DNA of 64,000 bases from Maribacter orientalis (GCF_900109345.1 NZ_FNZN01000006.1:124001-188000), one strand, 5' to 3'. Counted from the first letter of the stretch, positions 1 to 8,749 are shown. The notes: generated by a model not told the origin, from the sequence alone. Made by a program: numbers and translations.

Positions 1-801
1 TCTGTAAACGGGATCCATAATATGACAAGCCATATCGCCTAAAGCTCCAGTACCAAAATCCGACCAACCTCTCCAATCAAAAGGTAAATATGCATTATTG
101 TAATCTCGTGCTGCCGCTGTACCTAACCAAAGGTCCCAATTCAAACCTTTTGGTATTCTGTCTTTTTTAGTAGGTGTTTGTAATGCCTGTGGCCAAATTG
201 CTCTATTGGTCCAGCATTTTACAGTGTGTACATCTCCTATTATGCCCGTATCATATATTTCCTTCATTTTACGAACACCATCCCCGGATCCACCTTGATT
301 ACCCATTTGTGTAACTACCTTATATTTTTTGGCAGCTTCGGTAAGCATTCTTGCTTCCCAAATATCATGTGTCAATGGCTTCTGTACATATACATGTTTT
401 CCCATTGCCATTGCCTGGTAAGCTGCAACAGCATGGTTATGGTCGGGAGTAGAAACAGAAACCGCATCTATATTGTCTCCTTCTTTTTCTAGCATTTCTC
501 TAAAATCACTGAAATAACTAGCTTTCGGGAATGCTTCTCTAGAGGCAATTGCTTGTCTGTCGTCAACATCACAAAGTGAAACAATATTTACATTTGGACT
601 CTCAGCAAAGGAGGCAATGTCGCTTTGACCTTTTCCGCCAATGCCAATACCCGCGATGTTTAGTTTATCGCTTGGAGCTATAAATCCAGGACCACCCAAG
701 ACATGTCTTGGTACAATCATGAATCCGGCCGCCGCCATACCGGTATTTTTCATAAATTTTCGACGCGAGTTCTTTTTTAAATTCGTCTTTTTGTTTGACA
801 T
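1..801 (-). CDS. Gfo/Idh/MocA family oxidoreductase, Tat-exported (3' end cut off by window)
   Basis: The leftward reading frame is open from the ATG at 801 to base 1, giving the first 267 residues; the C-terminus lies outside the window. The N-terminus carries a twin-arginine signal (SRRKFMK followed by a short hydrophobic stretch), so the protein probably folds with its cofactor before export to the periplasm. A Rossmann NAD(P)-binding start follows (NIAGIGIGGKGQSD), then VSVSTPDHNHAVAA and VQKPLTHDIWEA, which matches the EKP-type loop of this family. Family members oxidise or reduce sugars or sugar-like compounds; this lineage uses many in polysaccharide degradation. The substrate cannot be read from the sequence. 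Confidence 0.9.
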   Translation of the reverse strand, partial: MSNKKTNLKKNSRRKFMKNTGMAAAGFMIVPRHVLGGPGFIAPSDKLNIAGIGIGGKGQSDIASFAESPNVNIVSLCDVDDRQAIASREAFPKASYFSDFREMLEKEGDNIDAVSVSTPDHNHAVAAYQAMAMGKHVYVQKPLTHDIWEARMLTEAAKKYKVVTQMGNQGGSGDGVRKMKEIYDTGIIGDVHTVKCWTNRAIWPQALQTPTKKDRIPKGLNWDLWLGTAAARDYNNAYLPFDWRGWSDFGTGALGDMACHIMDPVYR

Positions 802-941
802 AAAATGAAGTTGTTTTAGTTGTTTGATGATTTGGACTTCAAGATAATTCAATTAAGCCAATTACGTGAAGGTCATTGCAGTTTTATGTTTATTGAAACA
901 ATGCAATTAGTATCTTTAAGTATTGAAATTAAAACAATTAC

Positions 942-2195
942 ATGAAAAAGGGGCTTTGGTTTATAATATTTATTATGATTTTCGGATGCTCTTCAGATGA
1001 CAATATTGAGGTTGAAGTAGATAACCAGATGGAAGACCCAGAAGAAATACCGTCTTCTGAAAATAACGTGACTGCAATTGTGCCATGTGAAAACGGTATG
1101 GCAGGTATTTATCCTTGTAATGGTTATGATTTAGTTGCCCATATTTCTCTAAGTGAAATGTCTGCTCAGGAAGGTAACGATATCTGGGGTTGGACGGATG
1201 CTGAAAGTGGCAAAGAATATGCTTTGATTGGGTTGGATAATGGAACCGCTTTTATAGATATATCAGATGCAGTAAAGCCTATTTTTCTAGGTAAGCTACC
1301 TACTGCCACAAGTTCAAGCCCATGGAGAGATGTAAAAATCTTTGGAGACTTTGCGTATATCGTTTCTGAGGCCAGTGATCATGGTGTTCAAGTTTTCGAT
1401 TTAAAAAAATTGAGAAACGTAAGTAATCCTCCTCAAGAATTTTCTACAGATGGGCGTTATACAGATTTGGGTAATGCACATAATATTGTAATTAATGAAA
1501 CATCTGGTTTTGCATATCCTGTTGGTACGAATAGAGATGACCAGTTTAATGGTGGTGTACATTTTTTGAATCTTGAAAACCCTATAGTTCCTGCTTTAGC
1601 TGGTGGTTGGGGTTTAAATGGATACACGCATGATGCACAGGTAATTACTTATAATGGACCCGATGCCAATTATTTAGGTTCAGAAATATTTGTAGGTGCT
1701 AATGAGAATCAAGTAGTGGTAGTAGATATTTCAGATAAGAACGCACCCGTAACTTTGGCGACATTACCTTATCCAAATATCGGATACACCCATCAGGGTT
1801 GGTTTACAGAAAATCATCGCTATTTTATATTGGGGGACGAGTTAGATGAGGTGCGGCAAGGGTTTAAAACACGTACCCTAATTTTTGATATGGTTGATTT
1901 AGAGAAACCGGTTTTACACCATACGTACTTAGGTCCAACAAACGCTATTGACCACAACGGTTATGTTTTAGGAGATGAATTTTTCTTGGCAAATTATACG
2001 GCAGGTGTGCGTGTTTTAGATATTACAGAAATTGAAAGTAGAACAATAGTTGAGAAGGCATTTTTTGACACTTATCCGGCCAACAATAATACACAATTTG
2101 CAGGAGTTTGGAGTGTTTACCCCTATTTTGAAAGTGGTTATATAATCATTAGTGACATTAATACTGGGTTTTTTATAATCCAAAAATCAAGTTGA
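942..2195 (+). CDS. choice-of-anchor B family lipoprotein with LVIVD-type repeats
   Basis: This is a 417-residue secreted lipoprotein with a signal peptide and lipobox ending in Cys at about residue 16 (MIFGCSSDD). The body contains repeated segments of the LVIVD kind (ALIGLDNGTAFIDISD, AYIVSEASDHGVQVFDL, QVVVVDISDKNAPVTLATL, FFLANYTAGVRVLDITE), which are predicted to form a beta-propeller. The sequence closely resembles the choice-of-anchor B family, found on the surface of Bacteroidota and some other marine bacteria; its function is not known. The next gene starts 3 bases after the stop codon, so the two are probably co-transcribed. A near-consensus -7 box (TATCTTTA) lies about 30 bases upstream of the start. 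Confidence 0.85.
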   Translation: MKKGLWFIIFIMIFGCSSDDNIEVEVDNQMEDPEEIPSSENNVTAIVPCENGMAGIYPCNGYDLVAHISLSEMSAQEGNDIWGWTDAESGKEYALIGLDNGTAFIDISDAVKPIFLGKLPTATSSSPWRDVKIFGDFAYIVSEASDHGVQVFDLKKLRNVSNPPQEFSTDGRYTDLGNAHNIVINETSGFAYPVGTNRDDQFNGGVHFLNLENPIVPALAGGWGLNGYTHDAQVITYNGPDANYLGSEIFVGANENQVVVVDISDKNAPVTLATLPYPNIGYTHQGWFTENHRYFILGDELDEVRQGFKTRTLIFDMVDLEKPVLHHTYLGPTNAIDHNGYVLGDEFFLANYTAGVRVLDITEIESRTIVEKAFFDTYPANNNTQFAGVWSVYPYFESGYIIISDINTGFFIIQKSS

Positions 2196-2197
2196 TC

Positions 2198-3541
2198 ATG
2201 AGAAAGGTGTTTTTACTTGTACTTGCTTTTAGCATCTTTTCTTGTGCAAAAGAAGAAGCTGAAATTGCATTTGAGTCATTAAATACTGAATTTAAGGGAG
2301 AACTCGATTTTATTAAAAATTTTGGAGGTAGTGGTAATGAAAGCGCACAGGCCATTGTAAAAACTACTGACGGGGGTTTCGCAATTTTAGGATATACAGG
2401 AAGTACTAATGGTGATATCTCAACAAAAGCTGAAGAAGAAAATGACTATTGGTTATTGAAATTTGATGAAAATTCGAATTTGCAATGGAATAAAACCTAT
2501 GGTGGAAGTAAAGATGATATTGGACAAAGTCTCGCACAAACTGGTGACGGAGGCTTTATTCTAACAGGCTATTCTATGAGTAGTGATGGCGATGCTTCAA
2601 ATAACGAAGGTTTTCATGACAACTGGATTTTAAAATTAGATGTTCAAGGAAATTTGGAATGGGAAAGTAGTTACGGTTTTTCAGGTCACGATCATTCGTA
2701 CGATATACTTGAAGCATCGCAAGGAGGATATTTTTTTACAGGGTTTTTAGATATAACTTCTGCTAGGGCCGATGGAAATACTGAAAAAGGCAACTCATTA
2801 ACCAGTCATGGCGTAGGTGAGTTTTGGGGAACAAAAATAGATGAAAGAGGTACCGTACAGTGGCGAGGTTATTTTGGAGGTACCAATAATGACAGGGCAC
2901 ACGGGGTCGTGCAAACAAATGATGGCGGTTTTGTGATGGCGGGTTTTACCGAAAGTAATGATTTTGATATAAGCAATACCAACGGTAGCTACGATTTTTG
3001 GGTGATTAAAGTAGATTCTTTTGGCAATCTAATTTGGGAACGGTCATTTGGTGGTGAAGGTATTGAGGTTTCTTATGATATTGCTAAAACTGCAGATAAT
3101 GGTTTTGTAGTGGTAGGTAATACATTTAGCACCAATGGCGATATTTTATTAAACCATGGAGAATCTGATATGTGGTTGATTAAGCTTGATGAAGAGGGTA
3201 ATTTAATTTGGGAACATACTTATGGCGGTAGCCAGTTCGATTTGGCACAGGCTGTAGTACAAAGTAAAGATGGGGGTTTCTTAATAACGGGTAACACCAA
3301 AAGCGATGATAAAGACAGTTCATTAAATAAGGGCGAAAATGACATTTGGGTGGTTAAAACCAATGCCTTTGGTGACCTTGTTTGGGAAAAATCTTTTGGA
3401 GGTTCTGGGCTGGATTTTGGTTTTGATCTTCTTGAAAATTCTGACGGGAGCATTCTTATTGTAGGCGAATCTTCAAGTACAGATTTCGGTTCCATATCTT
3501 CTAAAGGAAACGCAGACTTAATTCTTCTCAAAATCAAATAG
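2198..3541 (+). CDS. lipoprotein with seven ~60-residue repeats (predicted seven-bladed propeller)
   Basis: This is a 447-residue lipoprotein. I take the ATG at 2198, because the TTG at 2192 only adds two residues and overlaps the previous stop. The signal MRKVFLLVLAFSIFSC ends at a lipobox Cys. The mature part is seven repeats of about 55-65 residues, each opening with a (Y/F)GGS-like turn, then a DGGF-(I/V)-(L/V)-x-G-(Y/N/F)T core and usually an NGD/DGD loop and W-(L/V)-(I/V)-K-(L/V/T)-D strand. Seven such units suggest a seven-bladed beta-propeller. I do not know its role; proteins of this type are common, uncharacterised surface lipoproteins in Bacteroidota. It probably forms an operon with the preceding propeller lipoprotein. 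Confidence 0.8.
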   Translation: MRKVFLLVLAFSIFSCAKEEAEIAFESLNTEFKGELDFIKNFGGSGNESAQAIVKTTDGGFAILGYTGSTNGDISTKAEEENDYWLLKFDENSNLQWNKTYGGSKDDIGQSLAQTGDGGFILTGYSMSSDGDASNNEGFHDNWILKLDVQGNLEWESSYGFSGHDHSYDILEASQGGYFFTGFLDITSARADGNTEKGNSLTSHGVGEFWGTKIDERGTVQWRGYFGGTNNDRAHGVVQTNDGGFVMAGFTESNDFDISNTNGSYDFWVIKVDSFGNLIWERSFGGEGIEVSYDIAKTADNGFVVVGNTFSTNGDILLNHGESDMWLIKLDEEGNLIWEHTYGGSQFDLAQAVVQSKDGGFLITGNTKSDDKDSSLNKGENDIWVVKTNAFGDLVWEKSFGGSGLDFGFDLLENSDGSILIVGESSSTDFGSISSKGNADLILLKIK

Positions 3542-3580
3542 TCGCTTCCGGTATTTCTTATAGTATTTCTCTATGAATAC

Positions 3581-3631
3581 ATACGTTATAATAATGGTAG
3601 GTTCTATGGGGGAAACTTAGATATAACGTAT
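3581..3631 (+). repeat. 10-bp inverted repeat with 31-base spacer upstream of sufA
   Basis: ATACGTTATA at 3581-3590 is matched perfectly in inverted orientation by TATAACGTAT at 3622-3631. The right arm runs into the first TATATTTG promoter box of the suf locus. It could be an operator or a weak terminator for the preceding lipoprotein gene; there is no T-tract typical of a terminator. Confidence 0.5.
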
Positions 3632-3665
3632 ATTTGAAAACTATTTAGATTAAATCTAGATAATA
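3629..3665 (+). promoter_or_regulatory. suf promoter-operator unit, copy 1
   Basis: A Bacteroidota-type -7 box TATATTTG (3629-3636) is followed 17 bases on from its first base by a dyad with core TAGATT-A-AATCTA (3646-3658). The dyad extends to 21 bp (3642-3662) with a single mismatched pair: TATTTAGA-N5-TCTAGATA. The dyad would cover the transcription start, as expected for a repressor site. The 7-1-7 geometry resembles Fur- or DtxR-type metal-responsive boxes, but the regulator is not identified. Confidence 0.6.
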
Positions 3666-3700
3666 ACATTAGGTTTCATAAAAAAAACCTACTAATAATG

Positions 3701-3737
3701 TATATTTGTAAACTATTTAGATTAAATCTAGTTAATA
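3701..3737 (+). promoter_or_regulatory. suf promoter-operator unit, copy 2 (direct repeat of copy 1)
   Basis: This is a 37-bp direct repeat of 3629-3665 with only two mismatches, displaced by 72 bp. It again holds TATATTTG (3701-3708) and the TAGATT-A-AATCTA dyad core (3718-3730) at identical spacing. It ends just before the sufA ATG at 3739, so a transcript from this copy would have a very short leader. Duplication of a whole -7 box plus operator suggests two regulated promoters in tandem. Confidence 0.6.
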
Positions 3738-3738
3738 T

Positions 3739-4068
3739 ATGATTCAAGTATCAGAAACAGCTAAACAGAAAGTCATCAACCTTATGACGGAAGAAGGTTT
3801 TGATGCGACAACGGATTATGTTCGTGTGGGTGTAAAAAGCGGTGGATGCAGCGGATTATCTTACGAGTTAAACTTTGATAATAAGAAGGATGATGCCGAT
3901 AAGGTTTTCGAGGACAATAACGTTCGAATTATTGTAGACAAAAAGAGCTTTTTATATTTAGTAGGAACGGTCTTAGAATACTCTGGGGGCCTCAACGGTA
4001 AGGGTTTTGTTTTTAACAACCCTAATGCACAACGAACTTGTGGTTGTGGCGAGAGTTTTTCATTATAA
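3739..4068 (+). CDS. sufA: SufA/IscA-type iron-sulfur cluster carrier
   Basis: The 109-residue product is a HesB/IscA-family A-type carrier that accepts Fe-S clusters from the SufBCD scaffold and passes them to apo-proteins in the cytoplasm. The three ligand cysteines are in their usual places: Cys37 in SGGCSGLSY, and Cys101 and Cys103 in the C-terminal TCGCG motif. It is the first gene of the suf locus and lies directly behind the duplicated promoter-operator. There is no clear Shine-Dalgarno sequence, as is usual in this phylum. IscA or ErpA naming is possible; the suf context favours SufA. Confidence 0.93.
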   Translation: MIQVSETAKQKVINLMTEEGFDATTDYVRVGVKSGGCSGLSYELNFDNKKDDADKVFEDNNVRIIVDKKSFLYLVGTVLEYSGGLNGKGFVFNNPNAQRTCGCGESFSL

Positions 4069-4114
4069 ATCGATAATTGTTAGTTGAGTAAAATCAATTG
4101 ACCAATTAAACTAT

Positions 4115-5560
4115 ATGGCATATACAGAAGAAGAATTAAAAAAAGAATTGGAAACCAAAGAGTACGAATATGGTTTCTATACAGATATTGAATCCGAAAC
4201 GTTTCCTATTGGTTTAAGCGAAGAAATCGTTATTGCCATTTCCAAGAAAAAGGAAGAGCCTGAGTGGATGACACTTTGGCGTCTTGAGGCTTTTAAATAT
4301 TGGAAAGAAATGGTTGAGCCAGAATGGGCAAATGTTCATTATACAAAACCAGATTTTCAAGCAATTTCTTATTACTCTGCACCAAAAAAAGCAGATCCTA
4401 ACAAAACAATGGATGATGTAGATCCTGAGTTGCTAGAGATGTATAAGAAATTGGGTATTTCTGTAGATGAGCAAAAGAAACTACAGAATGTAGCTGTAGA
4501 TATAGTTATGGACTCCGTTTCTGTTGCTACTACATTCAAAAAGACATTGGCGGAAAAAGGAATCATTTTCTGTTCTATTTCAGAAGCTATAAAAGAGCAT
4601 CCTGAATTGGTGAAGAAGTATATTGGTTCTGTAGTTCCTCAAAGAGATAATTTTTATGCAGCATTAAATTCCGCTGTCTTTTCTGATGGTAGTTTCTGTT
4701 ACATCCCAAAAGGCGTTCGTTGCCCAATGGAGCTTTCAACCTACTTTAGAATCAATCAGGCTGGTACAGGTCAGTTCGAGCGCACCTTGCTAATTGCCGA
4801 CGAAGATAGTTATGTAAGCTATTTGGAAGGGTGCACTGCGCCATCAAGAGATGAGAATCAATTGCATGCTGCGGTAGTAGAATTGATTGCTTTAGACGGT
4901 GCAGAAATTAAGTATTCAACAGTGCAAAACTGGTACCCTGGCGGTAAAGATGGTAAAGGTGGAGTATACAACTTTGTTACAAAAAGAGCTTTATGCGAAA
5001 AGAACGCTAAAGTATCATGGACACAAGTTGAAACTGGTTCAGCTGTTACTTGGAAATATCCTTCTTGTATTTTAAAAGGGGATAATTCTATCGGGGAATT
5101 TTATTCAATTGCTGTAACCAATAATTACCAACAAGCAGATACGGGCACAAAAATGATCCATATTGGTAAGAATACAAGAAGTACCATTATATCTAAGGGT
5201 ATTTCTGCCGGTAAATCTCAAAATAGTTACCGTGGTTTGGTACAGATAAATAGTCGTGCTGACAATGCTCGAAACTTCTCTCAATGTGATTCACTATTGA
5301 TGGGTAACGAATGTGGGGCACATACTTTTCCGTACATCGAAGCGAAGAACAAGTCTGCAATGATAGAGCATGAGGCTACAACAAGTAAAATTGGTGAAGA
5401 TCAAATATTTTATTGTAACCAAAGGGGCATACCTACTGAAAAAGCTATTGCTCTAATCGTGAACGGATTTAGCAAAGAGGTTCTGAATAAATTACCAATG
5501 GAATTTGCAGTAGAGGCTCAAAAATTATTGGAAATTAGTTTAGAGGGTTCTGTAGGATAA
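4115..5560 (+). CDS. sufB: Fe-S cluster assembly protein SufB
   Basis: The 481-residue product has the usual SufB length and is the main scaffold subunit of the SufBC2D complex, where new Fe-S clusters are built. Recognisable segments include the N-terminal [11 protein letters not shown], the [19 protein letters not shown] stretch, [22 protein letters not shown], and the C-terminal [22 protein letters not shown]. It starts 46 bases after sufA in the same direction, so they are probably co-transcribed. Its usual partner sufC is separated from it by an inserted metallo-beta-lactamase lipoprotein gene. Confidence 0.97.
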   Translation: MAYTEEELKKELETKEYEYGFYTDIESETFPIGLSEEIVIAISKKKEEPEWMTLWRLEAFKYWKEMVEPEWANVHYTKPDFQAISYYSAPKKADPNKTMDDVDPELLEMYKKLGISVDEQKKLQNVAVDIVMDSVSVATTFKKTLAEKGIIFCSISEAIKEHPELVKKYIGSVVPQRDNFYAALNSAVFSDGSFCYIPKGVRCPMELSTYFRINQAGTGQFERTLLIADEDSYVSYLEGCTAPSRDENQLHAAVVELIALDGAEIKYSTVQNWYPGGKDGKGGVYNFVTKRALCEKNAKVSWTQVETGSAVTWKYPSCILKGDNSIGEFYSIAVTNNYQQADTGTKMIHIGKNTRSTIISKGISAGKSQNSYRGLVQINSRADNARNFSQCDSLLMGNECGAHTFPYIEAKNKSAMIEHEATTSKIGEDQIFYCNQRGIPTEKAIALIVNGFSKEVLNKLPMEFAVEAQKLLEISLEGSVG

Positions 5561-5585
5561 ATTGAACAATGTCTTTAAAATAACG

Positions 5586-6458
5586 ATGAAGAAGTTTTTA
5601 ATCATATTAGTTAGTATTGCGGCCTTTAGTTGTAGGGAAAATAAAAGTGAAACTAAAGGTGCAAATACTACTGAAGAAGTAGTTAAGCCAGAGGTGAAAT
5701 TATACACCTTTAATGGGGGTACCGTACTAGTGAACAACTTGGAATTGTTTTCTCAAGATACTACCTATCATGGTCAGACAAAAGAATTTGCGGATCCTTT
5801 TTATGTAATTAGTCATCCGAAAGGAAATTTAATGTGGGATGCAGGTTTGCCTGAAGGGTTGATTGCAATGGGAGAACCATATACGGATCCTAGCGGAGCA
5901 TTTACAGTTTCAAGAAAAGACTCGGTTGTAAATCAGTTGAAAAGTATAGGGATGTCTCCATCCGACATAAAATATCTTGCTTTATCACATACTCATTTTG
6001 ATCACAGCGGCCATGCCAATGCATTTAAAGATGCAACATGGTTGGTTCAAAATACTGAGTTGGATTTTATAACCAGTGAAGAAACTCAGACGAACAATAG
6101 CGATATTTATAATGCAATTAAAGAATTGACCAATATTCAAAAACTGAATGGTGAATATGATGTATTTGGTGACGGAACGGTAGTTATCAAGTCGATGCCA
6201 GGTCATACCCCAGGGCACCAAGTATTGTATATAGATTTAGCTGAAAATGGACCAGTATTATTGACAGGTGATTTATACCATTTGTATGAAAATAGAGAAC
6301 ATAGAGGGGTTCCTATTTTTAACTTTGATGTTGAGCAAACATTAAATAGCATGACAGAATTTGAGGCTTTTGCCAAAGAAGTTAATGCTAAAGTATTTAT
6401 ACAGCATTCAAAAGAAGATTTTAATAAAATGCCTAAGGCACCAGAATATTTAAAGTAG
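5586..6458 (+). CDS. metallo-beta-lactamase-fold lipoprotein (N-acyl homoserine lactonase-like), inside the suf operon
   Basis: The 290-residue protein starts at the ATG at 5586; a longer TTG-initiated frame from 5562 would bury the signal peptide. The signal MKKFLIILVSIAAFSC ends at lipobox Cys16, so it should sit in a periplasm-facing membrane. The MBL metal motif HTHFDH is at 135-140. GHTPGH, TGDLYH and FIQHS supply the further histidines and the bridging aspartate of a di-metal site. Overall it resembles the N-acyl homoserine lactonase (AiiA/AttM-like) branch, but a different ester or lactone substrate is possible. It lies between sufB and sufC with 25 and 6 base gaps, so it is almost certainly co-transcribed with the Fe-S genes even though it is exported. 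Confidence 0.85.
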   Translation: MKKFLIILVSIAAFSCRENKSETKGANTTEEVVKPEVKLYTFNGGTVLVNNLELFSQDTTYHGQTKEFADPFYVISHPKGNLMWDAGLPEGLIAMGEPYTDPSGAFTVSRKDSVVNQLKSIGMSPSDIKYLALSHTHFDHSGHANAFKDATWLVQNTELDFITSEETQTNNSDIYNAIKELTNIQKLNGEYDVFGDGTVVIKSMPGHTPGHQVLYIDLAENGPVLLTGDLYHLYENREHRGVPIFNFDVEQTLNSMTEFEAFAKEVNAKVFIQHSKEDFNKMPKAPEYLK

Positions 6459-6464
6459 CATATT

Positions 6465-7217
6465 ATGTTGAAAATCAAAAATTTACACGCTAGTGTAGAC
6501 GGAAAAGAAATATTAAGAGGAATAAACCTAGAGGTAAAGGCAGGTGAAGTACATGCAATCATGGGACCTAATGGTTCTGGCAAGAGTACATTGGCATCTG
6601 TGATTGCTGGTAAAGAGGAATTTGAAGTTACCGAAGGTTCAATCGAATTATATGGTGAGGATTTAGAGGATATTTCTCCAGAGGAAAGAGCTCATAAAGG
6701 AGTTTTTCTTTCTTTTCAGTATCCTGTAGAAATACCAGGAGTTTCTGTAACCAACTTTATGAAGACTGCTATCAATGAGTCTCGTAAAGCAAAAGGTTTA
6801 GAAGATATGCCTGCGAAGGAAATGTTGAAGCTAATTCGTGAAAAATCTGAGTTATTGGAAATTGACCGTAAGTTTTTATCTAGGTCATTGAACGAAGGTT
6901 TTTCAGGTGGTGAGAAAAAGCGTAACGAGATCTTTCAAATGGCAATGTTAGAGCCTAAAGTGGCCATTTTAGATGAAACTGATTCTGGATTAGATATCGA
7001 TGCATTACGTATCGTAGCTAATGGTGTAAATAAATTGAAGAGCAAAGACAACGCTGTAATCTTAATTACACACTACCAACGTTTGTTAGAATATATTGTG
7101 CCTGATTTTGTACATGTATTGCACAATGGTAAAATCGTTAAGTCTGGTGGTAAAGAATTAGCACTTGAGCTTGAGGATAAAGGTTACGATTGGTTAAAAC
7201 AAGAAGCAACAGTATAA
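6465..7217 (+). CDS. sufC: Fe-S cluster assembly ATPase SufC
   Basis: The 250-residue product is the ABC-type ATPase of the SufBC2D scaffold complex; it is soluble rather than a membrane transporter subunit. Walker A is GPNGSGKST at 34-42, the signature is FSGGEKKRNE, and Walker B is VAILDETDSGLD. The SufC-type D-loop and TDSGLD sequence distinguish it from ordinary transporters. It starts 6 bases after the MBL lipoprotein gene. A 70-base gap with small GC-richer repeats separates it from sufD. Confidence 0.97.
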   Translation: MLKIKNLHASVDGKEILRGINLEVKAGEVHAIMGPNGSGKSTLASVIAGKEEFEVTEGSIELYGEDLEDISPEERAHKGVFLSFQYPVEIPGVSVTNFMKTAINESRKAKGLEDMPAKEMLKLIREKSELLEIDRKFLSRSLNEGFSGGEKKRNEIFQMAMLEPKVAILDETDSGLDIDALRIVANGVNKLKSKDNAVILITHYQRLLEYIVPDFVHVLHNGKIVKSGGKELALELEDKGYDWLKQEATV

Positions 7218-7240
7218 TTTGCAGTATACAGGATCAGTGA

Positions 7241-7280
7241 GCAGAATCTTCTGCCAACTGTAACTGAGCACTGCCAACTG
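7241..7280 (+). repeat. short repeat cluster in the sufC-sufD gap
   Basis: The decamer CTGCCAACTG occurs twice, at 7251-7260 and 7271-7280, exactly 20 bases apart. An inverted pair GCAGAA-TC-TTCTGC lies at 7241-7254. The stretch is richer in G and C than the surrounding AT-rich spacer. It looks like a fragment of a dispersed intergenic repeat, but only a genome-wide search would show that. Confidence 0.45.
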
Positions 7281-7287
7281 AAAAAGT

Positions 7288-8604
7288 ATGGATTTAAAAG
7301 ATAAATTAATTTCTTCCTTTATGGCGTTTGAGAACAACGTTGATGTCGAACATCCGGTTCATGATGTTCGTACGGCCGCCATTAAAAATTTTGAAGAAAA
7401 AGGATTTCCTTCTAAAAAGGAAGAAGCTTGGAAGTATACTTCTTTAAATAGCTTGCAAAAAATTGATTTCAGTATTTTTCCAAAAGAGGAAAACACACTG
7501 GAATACAAAGATGTTAAGCGTTATTTTATTCATGAAATCGATTCTTATAAAATTGTTTTTATAGATGGTATATACAGTTCATACCTTTCAGAAACTACAC
7601 ATGATGGCGTAGATATCTGTTTAATGAGTTCGGCATTAACAAAGCCAATGTATAAGCAGATTATAGATGTTTATTTTAATAAAATAGCATCAAAAGATGA
7701 GTCTTTGACTTCTCTAAATACGGCATTTAGTCGTGAAGGGGCATATATTTATATTCCAAAAAATAAGATGCCTAAAAAACCGATAGAGATTTTACATTTC
7801 TCTACAGGTAATGAAGCTTCATTAATGTTACAGCCAAGAAACTTGGTCGTGGTAGAAGAGAATGCAGAAGTTCAAATTATAGAACGTCACCAGAGTTTAA
7901 CGAAGAATGAAGTACTTACCAATGCTGTTACTGAAATATACGCAGCAAAAAGTGCTATCGTAGATTTTTATAAAATACAGAATGATGCAGCAACTGCATC
8001 TTTAATCGATAATACATATATTGATCAGAAAGATAAAAGTGTTGTTAAGGTTCACACGTTCTCTTTTGGAGGAAAATTGACACGTAACAACCTTAATTTT
8101 TATCAAAACGGGGAGTATATCGACTCTACAATGAAAGGTGTAACGATACTAGGTGAGAAACAACACGTGGATCATCATACTTTGGTACATCATATTGAGC
8201 CAAATTGCGAAAGTCACCAAGACTACAAAGGTATTTATGGTGATAGTTCAACGGGCGTATTTAACGGTAAAATTATCGTTGATAAATTAGCCCAGAAAAC
8301 GAACGCTTTTCAACAAAATAACAATATCCTTATTAGTGATAAGGCAAGTATCAATACGAAACCTCAGTTAGAGATTTTTGCTGATGATGTGAAATGTTCG
8401 CATGGTTGTACAATTGGTCAGTTAGATGAAGAAGCAATGTTCTATTTAAGGTCAAGAGGTATTCCTGAAAAGGAAGCTAGAGCTTTGTTAATGTATGCTT
8501 TTGCGAATAATGTACTTTCTTCTGTGCGTATCCCTGAATTAAAGGCTAGAATTAATAAATTGATTGCTAAAAAACTTGGGGTGAACCTTGGTTTTGATTT
8601 GTAA
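7288..8604 (+). CDS. sufD: Fe-S cluster assembly protein SufD
   Basis: The 438-residue product is the SufB paralogue that completes the SufBC2D scaffold and helps iron entry. Typical features are the N-terminal KKEEAWKYTSL, the beta-helix core with HHTLVHHIEPNCESHQDYKGIY, and the C-terminal VKCSHGCTIGQLDEEAMFYLRSRGIPEKEAR. Length and order (sufC then sufD) are standard. A strong intrinsic terminator follows the stop codon, so this closes the first suf transcription unit. Confidence 0.96.
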   Translation: MDLKDKLISSFMAFENNVDVEHPVHDVRTAAIKNFEEKGFPSKKEEAWKYTSLNSLQKIDFSIFPKEENTLEYKDVKRYFIHEIDSYKIVFIDGIYSSYLSETTHDGVDICLMSSALTKPMYKQIIDVYFNKIASKDESLTSLNTAFSREGAYIYIPKNKMPKKPIEILHFSTGNEASLMLQPRNLVVVEENAEVQIIERHQSLTKNEVLTNAVTEIYAAKSAIVDFYKIQNDAATASLIDNTYIDQKDKSVVKVHTFSFGGKLTRNNLNFYQNGEYIDSTMKGVTILGEKQHVDHHTLVHHIEPNCESHQDYKGIYGDSSTGVFNGKIIVDKLAQKTNAFQQNNNILISDKASINTKPQLEIFADDVKCSHGCTIGQLDEEAMFYLRSRGIPEKEARALLMYAFANNVLSSVRIPELKARINKLIAKKLGVNLGFDL

Positions 8605-8633
8605 AGTTCCATGAGAATATTTTTATATATAAA

Positions 8634-8665
8634 GGGATAGTTAATTTTTTAACTATCCTTTTTAT
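8634..8665 (+). terminator. intrinsic terminator after sufD
   Basis: A perfect 10-bp stem, GGATAGTTAA (8635-8644) with TTAACTATCC (8649-8658), closes a TTTT loop and runs into a T-rich tract. It separates the sufA-D unit from sufS. Confidence 0.85.
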
Positions 8666-8723
8666 TTAATACCGAATTAGAACGAAATAAAGTGCCAAAA
8701 ATATATATGTTTTTATTATCGGG

Positions 8724-8731
8724 TATCTTTG
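8724..8731 (+). promoter_or_regulatory. sufS promoter -7 box
   Basis: TATCTTTG matches the Bacteroidota TAnnTTTG -7 consensus and lies 18 bases upstream of the sufS start. No convincing -33 TTTG is visible at the usual distance. Confidence 0.55.
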
Positions 8732-8749
8732 TAAATAAGAAGATTGACT

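Noticed and set aside
226-492. 88-residue open frame on the plus strand
   Set aside because: It lies antisense inside the oxidoreductase gene (1-801, minus), and its translation is low-complexity with no family features.
3671-3690. AGGTTT...AAACCT inverted repeat between the two suf promoter units
   Set aside because: Short, AT-rich arms with no T-tract; likely incidental to the promoter duplication.
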